Origin: Pseudomonas sp. TH43
GTDB taxonomy: Bacteria > Pseudomonadota > Gammaproteobacteria > Pseudomonadales > Pseudomonadaceae
Assembly: GCF_016650635.1 (NCBI RefSeq)
Contig: NZ_JAEKFI010000001.1
Span: forward strand, 310,001-374,000
Length of the DNA stretch: 64,000 nt
Direction: 5' to 3'
In this document: positions 17,686 to 26,242 of the stretch, in pieces
Layout: every line of letters starts with the position of its first letter
How positions within the stretch are numbered: position 1 is the stretch's first letter
Program-made: the position numbers and the translations under genes
Notes under the pieces: model-generated
Told to the model about the DNA's origin: nothing
The model's input: the letters and a program-made list of their open reading frames with translations, nothing else
Databases searched by the model: none

Positions 17686-17743
17686 ATCGCAGCCTTCGGC
17701 AGCTCCTACATAGGCCGGTGTAGGCGCTGCCGAAGGCTGCGAT
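17686..17743. repeat. REP inverted pair (ATCGCAGCCTTCGGCAG type)
   Basis: ATCGCAGCCTTCGGCAGC and its inverted copy GCTGCCGAAGGCTGCGAT surround a TCCTACATAGGCCGGTGTAGGC spacer. It sits between the copy B leader and the membrane protein gene at 17758. A single arm of the same type is at 16758-16786. Confidence 0.8.
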
Positions 17744-17757
17744 TTCTAACGCAACGC

Positions 17758-18318
17758 CTAATTCGTCAGCGAAACGACGATATCCAGCGCATTGATCGGC
17801 AGGTATATCAGGGTGACAGTCGTGTAGGCCTTGCGTGATTTCGCCGCGAAAGCACACAGCGGAAGAATGATCATCAACACATCCAGCACACCCCACAGCG
17901 CAATCGGCGAGGCTTGAAACAGGAACACGTTAACGATCAGCCCGAGAAACAGATACGTCGACAACGAGAGCAGGGCGTAGCGGCCGTCCTGTTCGAAATA
18001 GACCCGCAAGCCGTTCTGTTCATCTTCGCTTCGACTCGGCAGCAACAGCGCCGAAGAGACGAACAGCGACAGCGCCAACAGCACCAGCAACAAAAACTCC
18101 GCGAAGGAAAAGGTCGACTTGATCTGCGGCAGCGAATTGACCGCCCACCAAAAATCCAGCTGCGTGGCGAACAGCGTAACGGCCCAGACCAACGCCACCC
18201 AATCCGGCGCCGCCACCCGGCGGATGCGGAACACCGTCAACGCACCGAGCAGCAGCCGAGTGACCGACAGCCCCAGAATCATCGAGAGAATTGTCGCTAC
18301 GATGGGGAAATTGCTCAT
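17758..18318 (-). CDS. uncharacterised multi-pass membrane protein
   Basis: Protein of 186 residues (198 if the upstream ATG at 18354 is used) with about five or six hydrophobic helices, for example VATILSMILGLSVTRLLLGA, FLLLVLLALSLFVSSALLL and YALLSLSTYLFLGLIVNVFL. I see no catalytic motif and do not recognise a named family. The gene is separate from the lipoprotein gene at 18382, both leftward, with a 63-bp gap. An inner-membrane location is likely. Neither start has a strong ribosome binding site. Confidence 0.7.
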   Translation of the reverse strand: MSNFPIVATILSMILGLSVTRLLLGALTVFRIRRVAAPDWVALVWAVTLFATQLDFWWAVNSLPQIKSTFSFAEFLLLVLLALSLFVSSALLLPSRSEDEQNGLRVYFEQDGRYALLSLSTYLFLGLIVNVFLFQASPIALWGVLDVLMIILPLCAFAAKSRKAYTTVTLIYLPINALDIVVSLTN

Positions 18319-18381
18319 CACTGGCCGTGTTCCGTGTGCTGCCAATACATGCATTTCACGTTAGACGAGAAAACGGCCGCA

Positions 18382-19041
18382 CTACCGACGAATCGCTCCA
18401 TATGATTGCCCCAGATCACTGGCCCAGCCATCCAGCACCCCTTTGACGTCATCCGCCGTCAGCACCTGTTTGTCGTTTTCCAGCGCCACACCGGTGCCTT
18501 TGCGCACGACTTCGGCAACCACTTCGCCGGTCGAGCCATCCTCGAACGAGACTTCGGTGGCTATTTCACTGTCCTGATCGCGAATGCCGGCAGCGGTGCT
18601 GACCCCGGCAGCCACCAAAGTGACCGGCAACCATTCATAAAAGCGCAACCCCTGAGTGCTCGCGGCGACCCGGGTAATCGCGGGCCTGACGATCAGCGTA
18701 TCTGGGCCGGGCATGGACACCAGTTGCAGGACTTTGCCCAGTTCGTTTCTCAGGGCCGCGTCGTAATACTCGGTGACGCCAGACAGCGTGCTCAACGGAA
18801 TACGCCCGGTCGGCTCGAAGCCGGGGTAAAACTGGCTCGGCGCCAGATACACTTTGGTGTAGCGGCCCCTGGCCAAGGCCGGGCTGACCCAACTCAGGGC
18901 GTTGTGCCCCGACGGTGATTGGTGCTCCTTCAGAACGCTGTAATCATGCAGAAACCCCGTCTGTTCAACGTTATTGCTGCTGCACCCGGAGAGGCTCAGG
19001 GACGCGGTGCACAGCAACGACATCAGGCAATGGCCTCTCAT
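18382..19041 (-). CDS. DUF3313-type lipoprotein
   Basis: Predicted outer-membrane lipoprotein of 219 residues. The ATG at 19041 gives MRGHCLMSLLCTASLSLSGC, a signal peptide with lipobox LSGC, preceded by AGGAAG. The body has the DUF3313 pattern YTKVYLAPSQFYPG, followed by an LRNELGKVLQLV region, IVRPAITRV and a GVSTAAG segment. DUF3313 proteins are of unknown function. Its start overlaps the stop of the 104-residue gene upstream by one base (TGATG), so the two are coupled. A much longer open frame exists but lacks a signal peptide at its start. Confidence 0.85.
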   Translation of the reverse strand: MRGHCLMSLLCTASLSLSGCSSNNVEQTGFLHDYSVLKEHQSPSGHNALSWVSPALARGRYTKVYLAPSQFYPGFEPTGRIPLSTLSGVTEYYDAALRNELGKVLQLVSMPGPDTLIVRPAITRVAASTQGLRFYEWLPVTLVAAGVSTAAGIRDQDSEIATEVSFEDGSTGEVVAEVVRKGTGVALENDKQVLTADDVKGVLDGWASDLGQSYGAIRR

Positions 19042-19355
19042 CAACGCGCTTCCTGTTGCTTGGGCGTGGAGTGGTCCGAGCACTCGATGTGCAACTGGCC
19101 GTGACGCATGATCCATTCGATAAGGTCGGCGGCGGCGATACTGTGGACATACTCGACCCAGTGCGCACTGGTCGGGCTGAATTGCTCGAAGTAGCGGCGC
19201 AGGACGATCCGGCTCTGATCGCTGGACACGCCCAGGCATGATTCCTGAAACACAACCGGCGTGTCGGGGCCGAGCGCGGCGGTACGCTGGCTGAGGATCA
19301 AGGGACGATTGCTGTGATGTCCCTCGGTGCTATGGCTGTTGTTCAATACCTTCAT
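19041..19355 (-). CDS. uncharacterised 104-residue protein
   Basis: Starts MKVLNNSHSTEGHHSNRPLI at an ATG preceded by AGGGGG with 5-bp spacing. It has no signal peptide and a moderately conserved-looking core FQESCLGVSSDQSRIVLRRY with an HWVEYVHSIAAADLIEWIM segment. I do not recognise the family. It is the first gene of a leftward pair with the DUF3313 lipoprotein and divergent from the response regulator at 19503, so regulation by that system is possible. Confidence 0.65.
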   Translation of the reverse strand: MKVLNNSHSTEGHHSNRPLILSQRTAALGPDTPVVFQESCLGVSSDQSRIVLRRYFEQFSPTSAHWVEYVHSIAAADLIEWIMRHGQLHIECSDHSTPKQQEAR

Positions 19356-19502
19356 GCGAACCCCCTGGATTGGAATGGCTGCAGAGTGCCCGAGGGGTTT
19401 TGCCGGACGATGTCCGCTTGATGTCTGTCATGCAGGAATGTTGCTCGATTGAAATAAATGACCCGGGCGGCGAAATGGCTTTAGATAAGCTCTTTTTGGT
19501 CC

Positions 19503-20225
19503 ATGGATCCTGTAACCGTGAGCAGACTGCTGATCGTCGACGACGACGTGGAAATCCTCTCGCTGCTGAAGAAGTTTTTCATCCAGCACGCCTATGAAGT
19601 CGACGTGGCGCCACACGGCGAAGCCATGTGGGCGGCGATTGCGCAGCAGCGCCCGGACACGATCATTCTTGACCTGATGATGCCCGGCGAAGGCGGCCTG
19701 AGCCTGTGCCAGAAGGTGCGGGCGCAGATGGCGATTCCGATTATCATGCTCACCGCCATGGCCGAGCTGAGTGACCGCATTGTCGGTCTGGAACTGGGTG
19801 CGGACGACTACCTGACCAAGCCGTTCGCCCCACAGGAATTACTGGCCCGCGTGCGCGCCCTGCAACGCCGCGCCGGCGAACAGCGGAGCCCGGTTGAACC
19901 GTCGCGGCCGGTGATCGGCTTTGCCGGTTGGCATCTGGATATCACCTGTCGCGAGCTGCGCTCACCGGACAACGTGATGATTCCGCTGTCCGGTGGCGAA
20001 TTCGATTTGCTGGTGGTGTTTCTTGATCATCCGCAGCGCATTCTTACCCGCGAGCAGTTGATCGATCTCACCCATGGCCAGGGCCACGACGCTTTCGACC
20101 GCAGCATCGATGTGCAGGTCAGCCGCTTGCGGCGCAAGATCGAACCGGACTGCAAACGCCCGGATCTGATCCGCACCGTGCGCAATGGCGGTTATATGTT
20201 CACCGCCAAGGTCAGCCGCTCATGA
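19503..20225 (+). CDS. OmpR-family response regulator
   Basis: Two-domain DNA-binding response regulator of 240 residues. The receiver domain has the acidic pair in LLIVDDDVEI, phospho-acceptor Asp57 in ILDLMMPGEGG, and the conserved Lys in YLTKPFAP. The C-terminal winged helix shows GGEFDLLVVFLDHP and SRLRRKIEPD, with the wing in RTVRNGGYMF. The ATGA overlap with the following histidine kinase shows they form an operon. The signal is unknown; divergent genes at 19041-19355 and below are possible targets. Confidence 0.95.
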   Translation: MDPVTVSRLLIVDDDVEILSLLKKFFIQHAYEVDVAPHGEAMWAAIAQQRPDTIILDLMMPGEGGLSLCQKVRAQMAIPIIMLTAMAELSDRIVGLELGADDYLTKPFAPQELLARVRALQRRAGEQRSPVEPSRPVIGFAGWHLDITCRELRSPDNVMIPLSGGEFDLLVVFLDHPQRILTREQLIDLTHGQGHDAFDRSIDVQVSRLRRKIEPDCKRPDLIRTVRNGGYMFTAKVSRS

Positions 20226-21550
20226 TCCGCTCCATCCTGCGTCGCGACACCCTGAGCCGACGGATTGCCCTGACGATCGTGGCGGCGATGCTCACTTCGC
20301 TCGCGCTCAATGCACTGTTTGTGCAGGTCGCTGGCATTTGGGCCAAACCGCCAATTGAACGCACTGGCTTGCTGGAGCAGATAGCCGCGACCACCAAAGT
20401 AATCGAAGCGGCACCGGCCGGTTTGCGCCCACAACTCGCCGCCGCGGCGACCAGTCTCTTGCTGGAGGTCACGTGGAGTGCACAACGCGCCGGGGTGGGG
20501 TTGCCCATCGGCGGCGAGCCGGTCAAAGCGGGCAGGGTGCCGGTGCTGCATCAATTGCTGGGTGATGATCGAAACATTCAGGTATTCAATCCGGCCGACT
20601 GGCCCAGTGACAACCCGCGCGCACGCTATGCCGCGCTGGTGCAGTTGAAGGACGGCAGCTGGTTGTCGTTTTCGCCGCCGGAGCGTTCCTGGGGAGTGGA
20701 CATCGGTACACGGATCGCGGTCATCATCGCCCTGGGTTTGATCGCCACCTTGCTGGTTGCCTGGATTGCCACCCGCCAACTGGCCAAGCCCCTGCAACGT
20801 TTCGCCAACGCCGCCAGACGCTTTGGCGGCGATCTGCGCGCGCCGCCCATCAAGATTGAGGGCCCGGACGAGATCCGTCAGGTCATCGTTGCCTTCAACA
20901 CCATGCAGGCACAGATTCAGCATTTCATTGGCGAGCGCACGCACATGCTCGCGTCGATTTCCCACGACTTGCGCGCGCCGCTGACCCGCATGCGCCTGCG
21001 CAGCGAATTCATGGAAGACCTCGATCACCAGGGCAAACTGATTCGCGACATCGAAGAGATGCAATCGATGATCAACGCCGCGCTGGCGTTCTTCCGCGAA
21101 GACACCCGGCCGGAGCAACGCACTGCGTTCGACCTGTCGGAGTTGCTGCACACCATCGTCGATGACTATCGCGATCAGCACATCGCCATCGACTACGACG
21201 GCCCGGCGCGCCTGGTGTACGAAGGCCGGCCACTCGGCATCAAACGGGTGATCGTCAACTTATTGGAAAACGCCGAGAAATACGCCCAGCACCCGCGTAT
21301 CGAGTTGAGCGCTGATGAGCGCTTGATCCGCATTGACGTCAGCGACGAGGGCCCGGGCATTCCCGAAGAGTCGTTGCAGCGCGTATTTGATCCGTTCTTT
21401 CGCCTCGAAGCCTCACGCAACCGTCATACCGGTGGCGTCGGCCTCGGGCTCTCGGCAGCGCGGGCGATCGTGCGCGAGCAGGGCGGAGAGCTGACTTTGA
21501 GTAATCGCAGCGGTGGCGGGCTGTTGGCGCGGGTCGAGTTGCCGCAGTAA
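20222..21550 (+). CDS. sensor histidine kinase
   Basis: Membrane histidine kinase of 442 residues. Two transmembrane helices (about residues 15-38 and 160-183) bracket a short periplasmic sensor region, followed by a HAMP domain. The H-box ASISHDLRAPLTRM places the phosphorylated His at 248. N-box NLLENAEKYA, G1 DEGPGIPEE and G2 GGVGLGLSAARAI are all present, so the kinase should be active. It overlaps the response regulator by 4 bp and is of the EnvZ/OmpR type. Confidence 0.95.
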   Translation: MIRSILRRDTLSRRIALTIVAAMLTSLALNALFVQVAGIWAKPPIERTGLLEQIAATTKVIEAAPAGLRPQLAAAATSLLLEVTWSAQRAGVGLPIGGEPVKAGRVPVLHQLLGDDRNIQVFNPADWPSDNPRARYAALVQLKDGSWLSFSPPERSWGVDIGTRIAVIIALGLIATLLVAWIATRQLAKPLQRFANAARRFGGDLRAPPIKIEGPDEIRQVIVAFNTMQAQIQHFIGERTHMLASISHDLRAPLTRMRLRSEFMEDLDHQGKLIRDIEEMQSMINAALAFFREDTRPEQRTAFDLSELLHTIVDDYRDQHIAIDYDGPARLVYEGRPLGIKRVIVNLLENAEKYAQHPRIELSADERLIRIDVSDEGPGIPEESLQRVFDPFFRLEASRNRHTGGVGLGLSAARAIVREQGGELTLSNRSGGGLLARVELPQ

Positions 21551-21646
21551 AGGGCGGGCGACGATTGTGCGGATAACTCTGTAACACTTTGAAACATTCA
21601 TGGGGCGCGGGCGGTCAACAGGTCACATTCCTGATAAGAAGCGTCC

Positions 21647-22831
21647 ATGAAAATCCCACGGCCATCCGCACGCCTTGAACCGCTGTCGCAACTGCGCAAT
21701 CTGAAAATGGCCCGCTCGGCGCACGCTTATGTAAGGGGCAGCACCGTGCAGTTTTACGAGTGGCTGCACAGCCAGCCGGGGCGCAGCCTGCCCAAAGGCC
21801 CGGCGGTGTGGATCTGTGGCGATTGCCATGCCGGCAACCTAGGGCCGACCGGGGATTTGAAAGGCAAAATCGACATTCATATCCGCGACCTCGATCAGAC
21901 CGTCATCGGCAACCCGGCGCATGATCTGGTGCGTTTGGCGCTGTCGCTCGCCACTGCCGCCCGAGGCTCGGATTTGCCCGGTGTGGCCACCGCACGCATG
22001 CTTGAAGAAATGATGCGCGGCTACGAGCAAGCCTTTGAAGGTGATCTGGATGAAGAGCCGCCGCGCCCGGCTCAGGTCAAAGCCGGGATGCGCAGCGCGG
22101 TGCAGCGCACCTGGAAGCATCTGGCTCAAGAACGCATCGAGAACACCAAGCCGACGATTCCGCTAGGCAAGCAATTCTGGACGCTGTCCCGGCCTGAACG
22201 GGCGGCGCTGAAAGCGCTGTGTGCCACACCAGAAATCCACAAACTGGTGACTTCGCTGAAGGGCCGGTCAAAGGACGATCGGGTAAAAATGCTCGACTCG
22301 GCGTATTGGGTCAAAGGCTGCAGTTCGCTGGGGTTGCAGCGCTATGCGGTGTTGCTGGGTGTGGGCGAGGAGGACGATCAGGAATATTGCCTGCTGGATG
22401 TCAAAGAGGCCGTCGGCGCCGCCGCACCACGGGCAGCACGCGCCTCGATGCCTCGCGACAACGGCAAACGTGTGGTCGAAGGGGCGCGTTTTCTGTCACC
22501 GGGGCTGGGCAATCGGATGATTGCGACACGTATGCTTGATCACGGATTCTTCATCCGAGAGTTGCTGCCGCAGGACATGAAGCTTGAACTGGATCAGTTG
22601 AGCCAACGCGATGCGATGCTCGCGGCCGGTTATCTGGCGCGGGTCGTGGGGCTGGCCCATGCGCGTCAGATGGATCTGTCGACGAGAGCCTCATGGATAG
22701 GCGAGCTGCAAGCCTGCCGTTCGAAAACCCTGGACGCGCCGTCGTGGCTGTGGACGAGTGTGGTGCAGTTGGTCGGTAATCATGAGCGCGGGTATCTGGA
22801 GCATTGTCGTCGGTACGCGCTGCAGCACTGA
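21647..22831 (+). CDS. DUF2252 family protein
   Basis: Protein of 394 residues with the DUF2252 signature: ARSAHAYVRGS, WICGDCHAGNLGP and IRDLDQTVIGNPAHDLVRLA. The GDxHxxN plus later D motif is reminiscent of aminoglycoside phosphotransferase and kinase-like folds, and DUF2252 is grouped with that fold, but no substrate is established. The ATG at 21647 is close to the family start. It is convergent with the GlxA-type regulator on the other strand, and the two stop codons are adjacent. Confidence 0.88.
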   Translation: MKIPRPSARLEPLSQLRNLKMARSAHAYVRGSTVQFYEWLHSQPGRSLPKGPAVWICGDCHAGNLGPTGDLKGKIDIHIRDLDQTVIGNPAHDLVRLALSLATAARGSDLPGVATARMLEEMMRGYEQAFEGDLDEEPPRPAQVKAGMRSAVQRTWKHLAQERIENTKPTIPLGKQFWTLSRPERAALKALCATPEIHKLVTSLKGRSKDDRVKMLDSAYWVKGCSSLGLQRYAVLLGVGEEDDQEYCLLDVKEAVGAAAPRAARASMPRDNGKRVVEGARFLSPGLGNRMIATRMLDHGFFIRELLPQDMKLELDQLSQRDAMLAAGYLARVVGLAHARQMDLSTRASWIGELQACRSKTLDAPSWLWTSVVQLVGNHERGYLEHCRRYALQH

Positions 22832-23941
22832 TTACTGGGCCAGCCTCTCTAAGGTGATACCTGGGGCAGACGCAGCGGTGGATTTGACCTGATTGCGGTA
22901 ACTCTGCGCACTGATGCCGAAATGCTTTTGAAAGGCGCGGCGCATGCGTTCTTCGCGACCAAAGCCTACGGTTTCGGCAATCCTTTTGATCGGTTCATCG
23001 GTGGTTTTCAGCAGCCGACAGGCCGTTTCCATGCGCAAGTTCTCTACCGCTTGCGCAGGTGTTTCCCCGGTGGCGGCGACATAAGCGCGAGCAAAGTGGC
23101 GTGGGCTCATGCCAAATTGCTCGGCAAGCCGCTCGACCCGCAGATCACCGTTCAAATTCCCGGCAATCCAGCCGTGCAGCCGGGCCAGGCGCACGTCCTG
23201 ATCGGTGCGCAAGGCCTTCGATTGCGCATTGAGCGAGGCGCTGAGCTGCGGCTGCTCGGCGCTGCGCCACAGGAACACGGTGAAATAGCGCGCCAGCGCC
23301 AATGCGGCGTGGGCGCCGAGATCCTGTTCGACCAGCCCGAGCGCCAGATCAATACCCGCCGTGGCACCGCCACACGTCCAGAGATTGCCGTCATGCAGGT
23401 ACAGCGCTTCGGTCTGACAGTGCAGCGCCGGGTAGCGCGCCTGTAATTCATCGGCGAACTTCCAGTGCGTCACCACGTTGCGGCCATCGAGCAGGCCCGC
23501 TGCGGCGAGGGCGAAAGTGCCGGTGCCAATCGAGCAGAGGCGGCGGATTTGTGGGGCGCGGCTGCGCAGCCAATCGCAGGCGTGTTCGTCGGCTTCGAGG
23601 GCGGCCATGCCTGGCCCACCGGCGACGATCAGCGTATCGATCACGGGCGCCATTTGATCGATCTGCTCCAGCGAGCAGGTGGTGACGGTGATACCGGAGA
23701 CCGACATCACCTGACCACCCTGCGGCGAGGCCACGAGTAACCGATACGGCGGGTTCGTTGCAAAGTCACCGGCCAACACGCGCGGTATCGCGGCGAACAC
23801 CTCTAGCGGCCCGGCCGCATTCAGCAGCAACAGATCATCGAACGCCAACACCACCACCGTGCGCGCAGGCAGCGGCGGTATGTCAGGCATGGCAGCAAAG
23901 GAGGGGTGTTTGGCATGGAGCGGCACGGCGGGCCTCGACAT
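22832..23941 (-). CDS. GlxA-type AraC family regulator with DJ-1/PfpI domain
   Basis: Transcription regulator of about 369 residues. The N-terminal DJ-1/PfpI-like domain runs from RTVVVLAFDDLLLLNAAGP to THWKFADELQ; the catalytic-type Cys of the amidase nucleophile elbow appears replaced by Gly in CSIGTGTFALAAAG, so it is probably a sensor only. The C-terminal AraC domain has RLAEQFGMSPRHFARAYVAA and a second helix-turn-helix RIAETVGFGREERMRRAF. The start is uncertain: ATGs at 23974, 23941 and 23890 are in frame and none has a strong binding site; 23941 avoids overlap with the divergent gene. It likely controls the sulfur-scavenging genes to the right. Confidence 0.88.
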   Translation of the reverse strand: MSRPAVPLHAKHPSFAAMPDIPPLPARTVVVLAFDDLLLLNAAGPLEVFAAIPRVLAGDFATNPPYRLLVASPQGGQVMSVSGITVTTCSLEQIDQMAPVIDTLIVAGGPGMAALEADEHACDWLRSRAPQIRRLCSIGTGTFALAAAGLLDGRNVVTHWKFADELQARYPALHCQTEALYLHDGNLWTCGGATAGIDLALGLVEQDLGAHAALALARYFTVFLWRSAEQPQLSASLNAQSKALRTDQDVRLARLHGWIAGNLNGDLRVERLAEQFGMSPRHFARAYVAATGETPAQAVENLRMETACRLLKTTDEPIKRIAETVGFGREERMRRAFQKHFGISAQSYRNQVKSTAASAPGITLERLAQ

Positions 23942-23973
23942 ACTGAAATCAATGCATAAATGAGGGCATGACA

Positions 23974-24957
23974 ATGCCGCTAAAATTTCCTGCTGCCAAG
24001 CACCCGCTGCTGACGCGGTTCAAAGCGCTGCTGTGCTGCGCCGCGTTGGTGCTGGCGCATCCGGTGTCTGCTGCCAGCGAGCCATTGAAGATGGGCGACC
24101 AAAGCGGTCTGATTCAGGCGCTGCTGCACGCAGCGGGAGAAGACAAGGATCTGCCGTATGCGCTGTCGTGGCATCCCTTTCTGGCCGGAACGACGATGCT
24201 TGAGGCGCTGAGTGCCGGAGCGATCGACGCCGGTGTGGTCGGCAATGCGCCGCCGGTGTTTGCTCAGGCGGGCGGTTTCGATGTGCGCATTATCGGCGTG
24301 GCCAGCGGCGCGCAAAATAACAATGCGCTGCTGGTTCCCGAGGATTCTCAAGTCCATAACGTGGCGGATCTCAAAGGCCAGCGCATCGCCGTGGCCAAAG
24401 GCAGCAGCGGTCATTATTTATTGCTGGCGGCGCTGCAACAGGCAGGCCTGACACCGCGTGATGTGAAGATCGCCTACGTCAGCCCGGTGGATGCACAGAA
24501 TGCTTTTGCCAGCGGCAAACTCGACGCCTGGGCGGTGTGGTATCCCTTCGTCGGCCAGGCCACTTCCCGTGGCGCGCGGATTCTGCTCGATGGCAGTGGC
24601 TGGCCGGAAACCGGTCTGAACTTCACCGTCGCCAGCAAGCGCGCACTGGCAGATGCCGAGCGAGCAGGGCAGGTCGGTGATCTGTTGGCCAGACTGGCCC
24701 GCGCCCAAGCCTGGGCCACCGCGCATCCCCAGGACTGGGCCGAAGTGTTCGCCCAGACCACCCGACTGCCTGTCGAACTGGTGCAGGAAATGCTCGCGCA
24801 TCAAGACCTTCGCTATGTGCCGATCCAGCCGCCAGTGATCACCTCGCAACAACGACTGGCAGACATGTTTGCTGCCGAGCGACTGATTCCCAAACCCCTG
24901 CAAGTCGAGCAGATCTTCGACGATCGCTTCAACGCCTTGCTGCCAACACCCCAATAA
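23974..24957 (+). CDS. SsuA-like periplasmic sulfonate/sulfate-ester binding protein
   Basis: ABC transporter substrate-binding protein of 327 residues. GAGGG at 23962-23966 fits the ATG at 23974 better than the ATG two codons earlier. A signal peptide (LCCAALVLAHPVSAASE) precedes the mature domain. Motifs of the SsuA/TauA family: FLAGTTMLEALSAGAIDAGV, GNAPPVFA, LKGQRIAVAKGSSGHYLL and KLDAWAVWYPF. No permease or ATPase genes are next to it, so it may use a transporter elsewhere. It is divergent from the GlxA-type regulator and followed by an arylsulfotransferase-family gene. Confidence 0.9.
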   Translation: MPLKFPAAKHPLLTRFKALLCCAALVLAHPVSAASEPLKMGDQSGLIQALLHAAGEDKDLPYALSWHPFLAGTTMLEALSAGAIDAGVVGNAPPVFAQAGGFDVRIIGVASGAQNNNALLVPEDSQVHNVADLKGQRIAVAKGSSGHYLLLAALQQAGLTPRDVKIAYVSPVDAQNAFASGKLDAWAVWYPFVGQATSRGARILLDGSGWPETGLNFTVASKRALADAERAGQVGDLLARLARAQAWATAHPQDWAEVFAQTTRLPVELVQEMLAHQDLRYVPIQPPVITSQQRLADMFAAERLIPKPLQVEQIFDDRFNALLPTPQ

Positions 24958-25018
24958 CCCCACGACTTCACCTTGCCGCTTGACTGTCGGCCGGGTTCCA
25001 CACGCCTGGAGAAAAGCC

Positions 25019-26137
25019 ATGCCCAACCTCGAACGCACCACCCTCAAACGCCGGAAAACCGGGCTGATCGCTGTCGATCATGCCCGCAGTGCCGGCGGCT
25101 ATACGCTGTTCGCCCCGCAAACGGCCGACGGCAACGTGTTCTTGATCGACCTTGACGGCGAGATCGTCCATCGCTGGAAGCTGCCACAACGCCCCGGCCG
25201 CGACGCGGTGATCCTGCGCAACGGCAACCTCGGCTACAACGGCAACCATCCTGATTCACCGGACCTGTTTCCGGGCTGGTCGGTATGGCATGGCGGGGCG
25301 TTCAGCGAAGTCACCCCGGAAGGCGAGGTGGTCTGGGAACACACTGATCTGCTCCATCACCACGACGCGCAATGGCTGGACAACGGCAATCTGTTGTACA
25401 CCACCGCCGAGCCTCTGAGCCCAGAGTTGGCCCGTCGTGTGGTCGGTGGCATTCCCGGCAGCGAGGCGCCGGGCGGTGTGATTTATGCCGACGTGGTCAA
25501 GGAAGTCGATCGCCAAGGCAATACGGTCTGGGAATGGCGCAGTTGGGAGCATCTGCGTCCTGAAGAGTATCCGTTGCACGAGTGCTTCGAACGCCATCAC
25601 TGGCCGATGACCAATGCGGTAACGCCGGGCCGTGACGGCAAGGTGATCCTCAGCCTGCGCAGCGTTTCGTCGGTGATCGCCGTGCAACGCGGCAGCGGCG
25701 AAGTGTTGTGGCGTCTGGGCCACGATCTGGTTGCCCAACAGCACTGCCCGAGTGAACTGGATAACGGCAACGTGCTGGTATTCGATAACGGCATCTTCCG
25801 CCCACACATCAGCATGCCGCACTCGCGCATCATCGAAATCAACCCGGCAACGCAACGCATCGAATGGCAATACGCCGACACGCCGGGCTATGCCTTTTTC
25901 ACCCCGTTCATGGGCGGCGCGCAGCGGTTGCACAACGGCAACACACTGGTCACCGAAGCCAACTTCGGCCGTTTATTTGAAGTGACACAAGAAGGCGAGG
26001 TGGTCTGGGAATACGTCAATCCGCACTTCGCCAGCTATCCCGATGCGCCGTCGCGACGCTATTTGCCGGGCGACAACAACGCGATCTTCCGCGCGCATCG
26101 CTACCAGCGCGAAGACCTGCCATGGCTGCGTGCCTGA
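25019..26137 (+). CDS. arylsulfotransferase (ASST) family protein
   Basis: Beta-propeller protein of 372 residues from the ATG at 25019, which has GGAG 6 bp upstream. The repeating blade motif (D-x-x-G-x-V-V/I-W-x-W/H) occurs several times, for example PEGEVVWEH, RQGNTVWEW and QEGEVVWEY, as do H-x-D/N-x-x-LxNGN strands (HHDAQWLDNGNLLY). This fits the aryl-sulfate sulfotransferase family, which moves sulfate between phenols without PAPS. No signal peptide is visible, unlike periplasmic AssT. Its place between an SsuA-like protein and a TonB receptor suggests a role in sulfate-ester use. Confidence 0.82.
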   Translation: MPNLERTTLKRRKTGLIAVDHARSAGGYTLFAPQTADGNVFLIDLDGEIVHRWKLPQRPGRDAVILRNGNLGYNGNHPDSPDLFPGWSVWHGGAFSEVTPEGEVVWEHTDLLHHHDAQWLDNGNLLYTTAEPLSPELARRVVGGIPGSEAPGGVIYADVVKEVDRQGNTVWEWRSWEHLRPEEYPLHECFERHHWPMTNAVTPGRDGKVILSLRSVSSVIAVQRGSGEVLWRLGHDLVAQQHCPSELDNGNVLVFDNGIFRPHISMPHSRIIEINPATQRIEWQYADTPGYAFFTPFMGGAQRLHNGNTLVTEANFGRLFEVTQEGEVVWEYVNPHFASYPDAPSRRYLPGDNNAIFRAHRYQREDLPWLRA

Positions 26138-26211
26138 TCACGCGCCGACCTCCAACCGCAACGATCGCGCTCACGCAAGCCACGCGCAGCGAAGTATCGA
26201 CTCCTCTCGAA

Positions 26212-26230
26212 GAGCGGCGTGAAGCCGCTC
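26212..26230 (+). other. small hairpin before the TonB receptor gene
   Basis: GAGCGGC and GCCGCTC pair around GTGAA just upstream of the AGGAA binding site of the receptor gene. No T run follows, so it could affect translation or mRNA stability rather than end transcription. Weak evidence. Confidence 0.3.
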
Positions 26231-26242
26231 CAGGAACCACCG

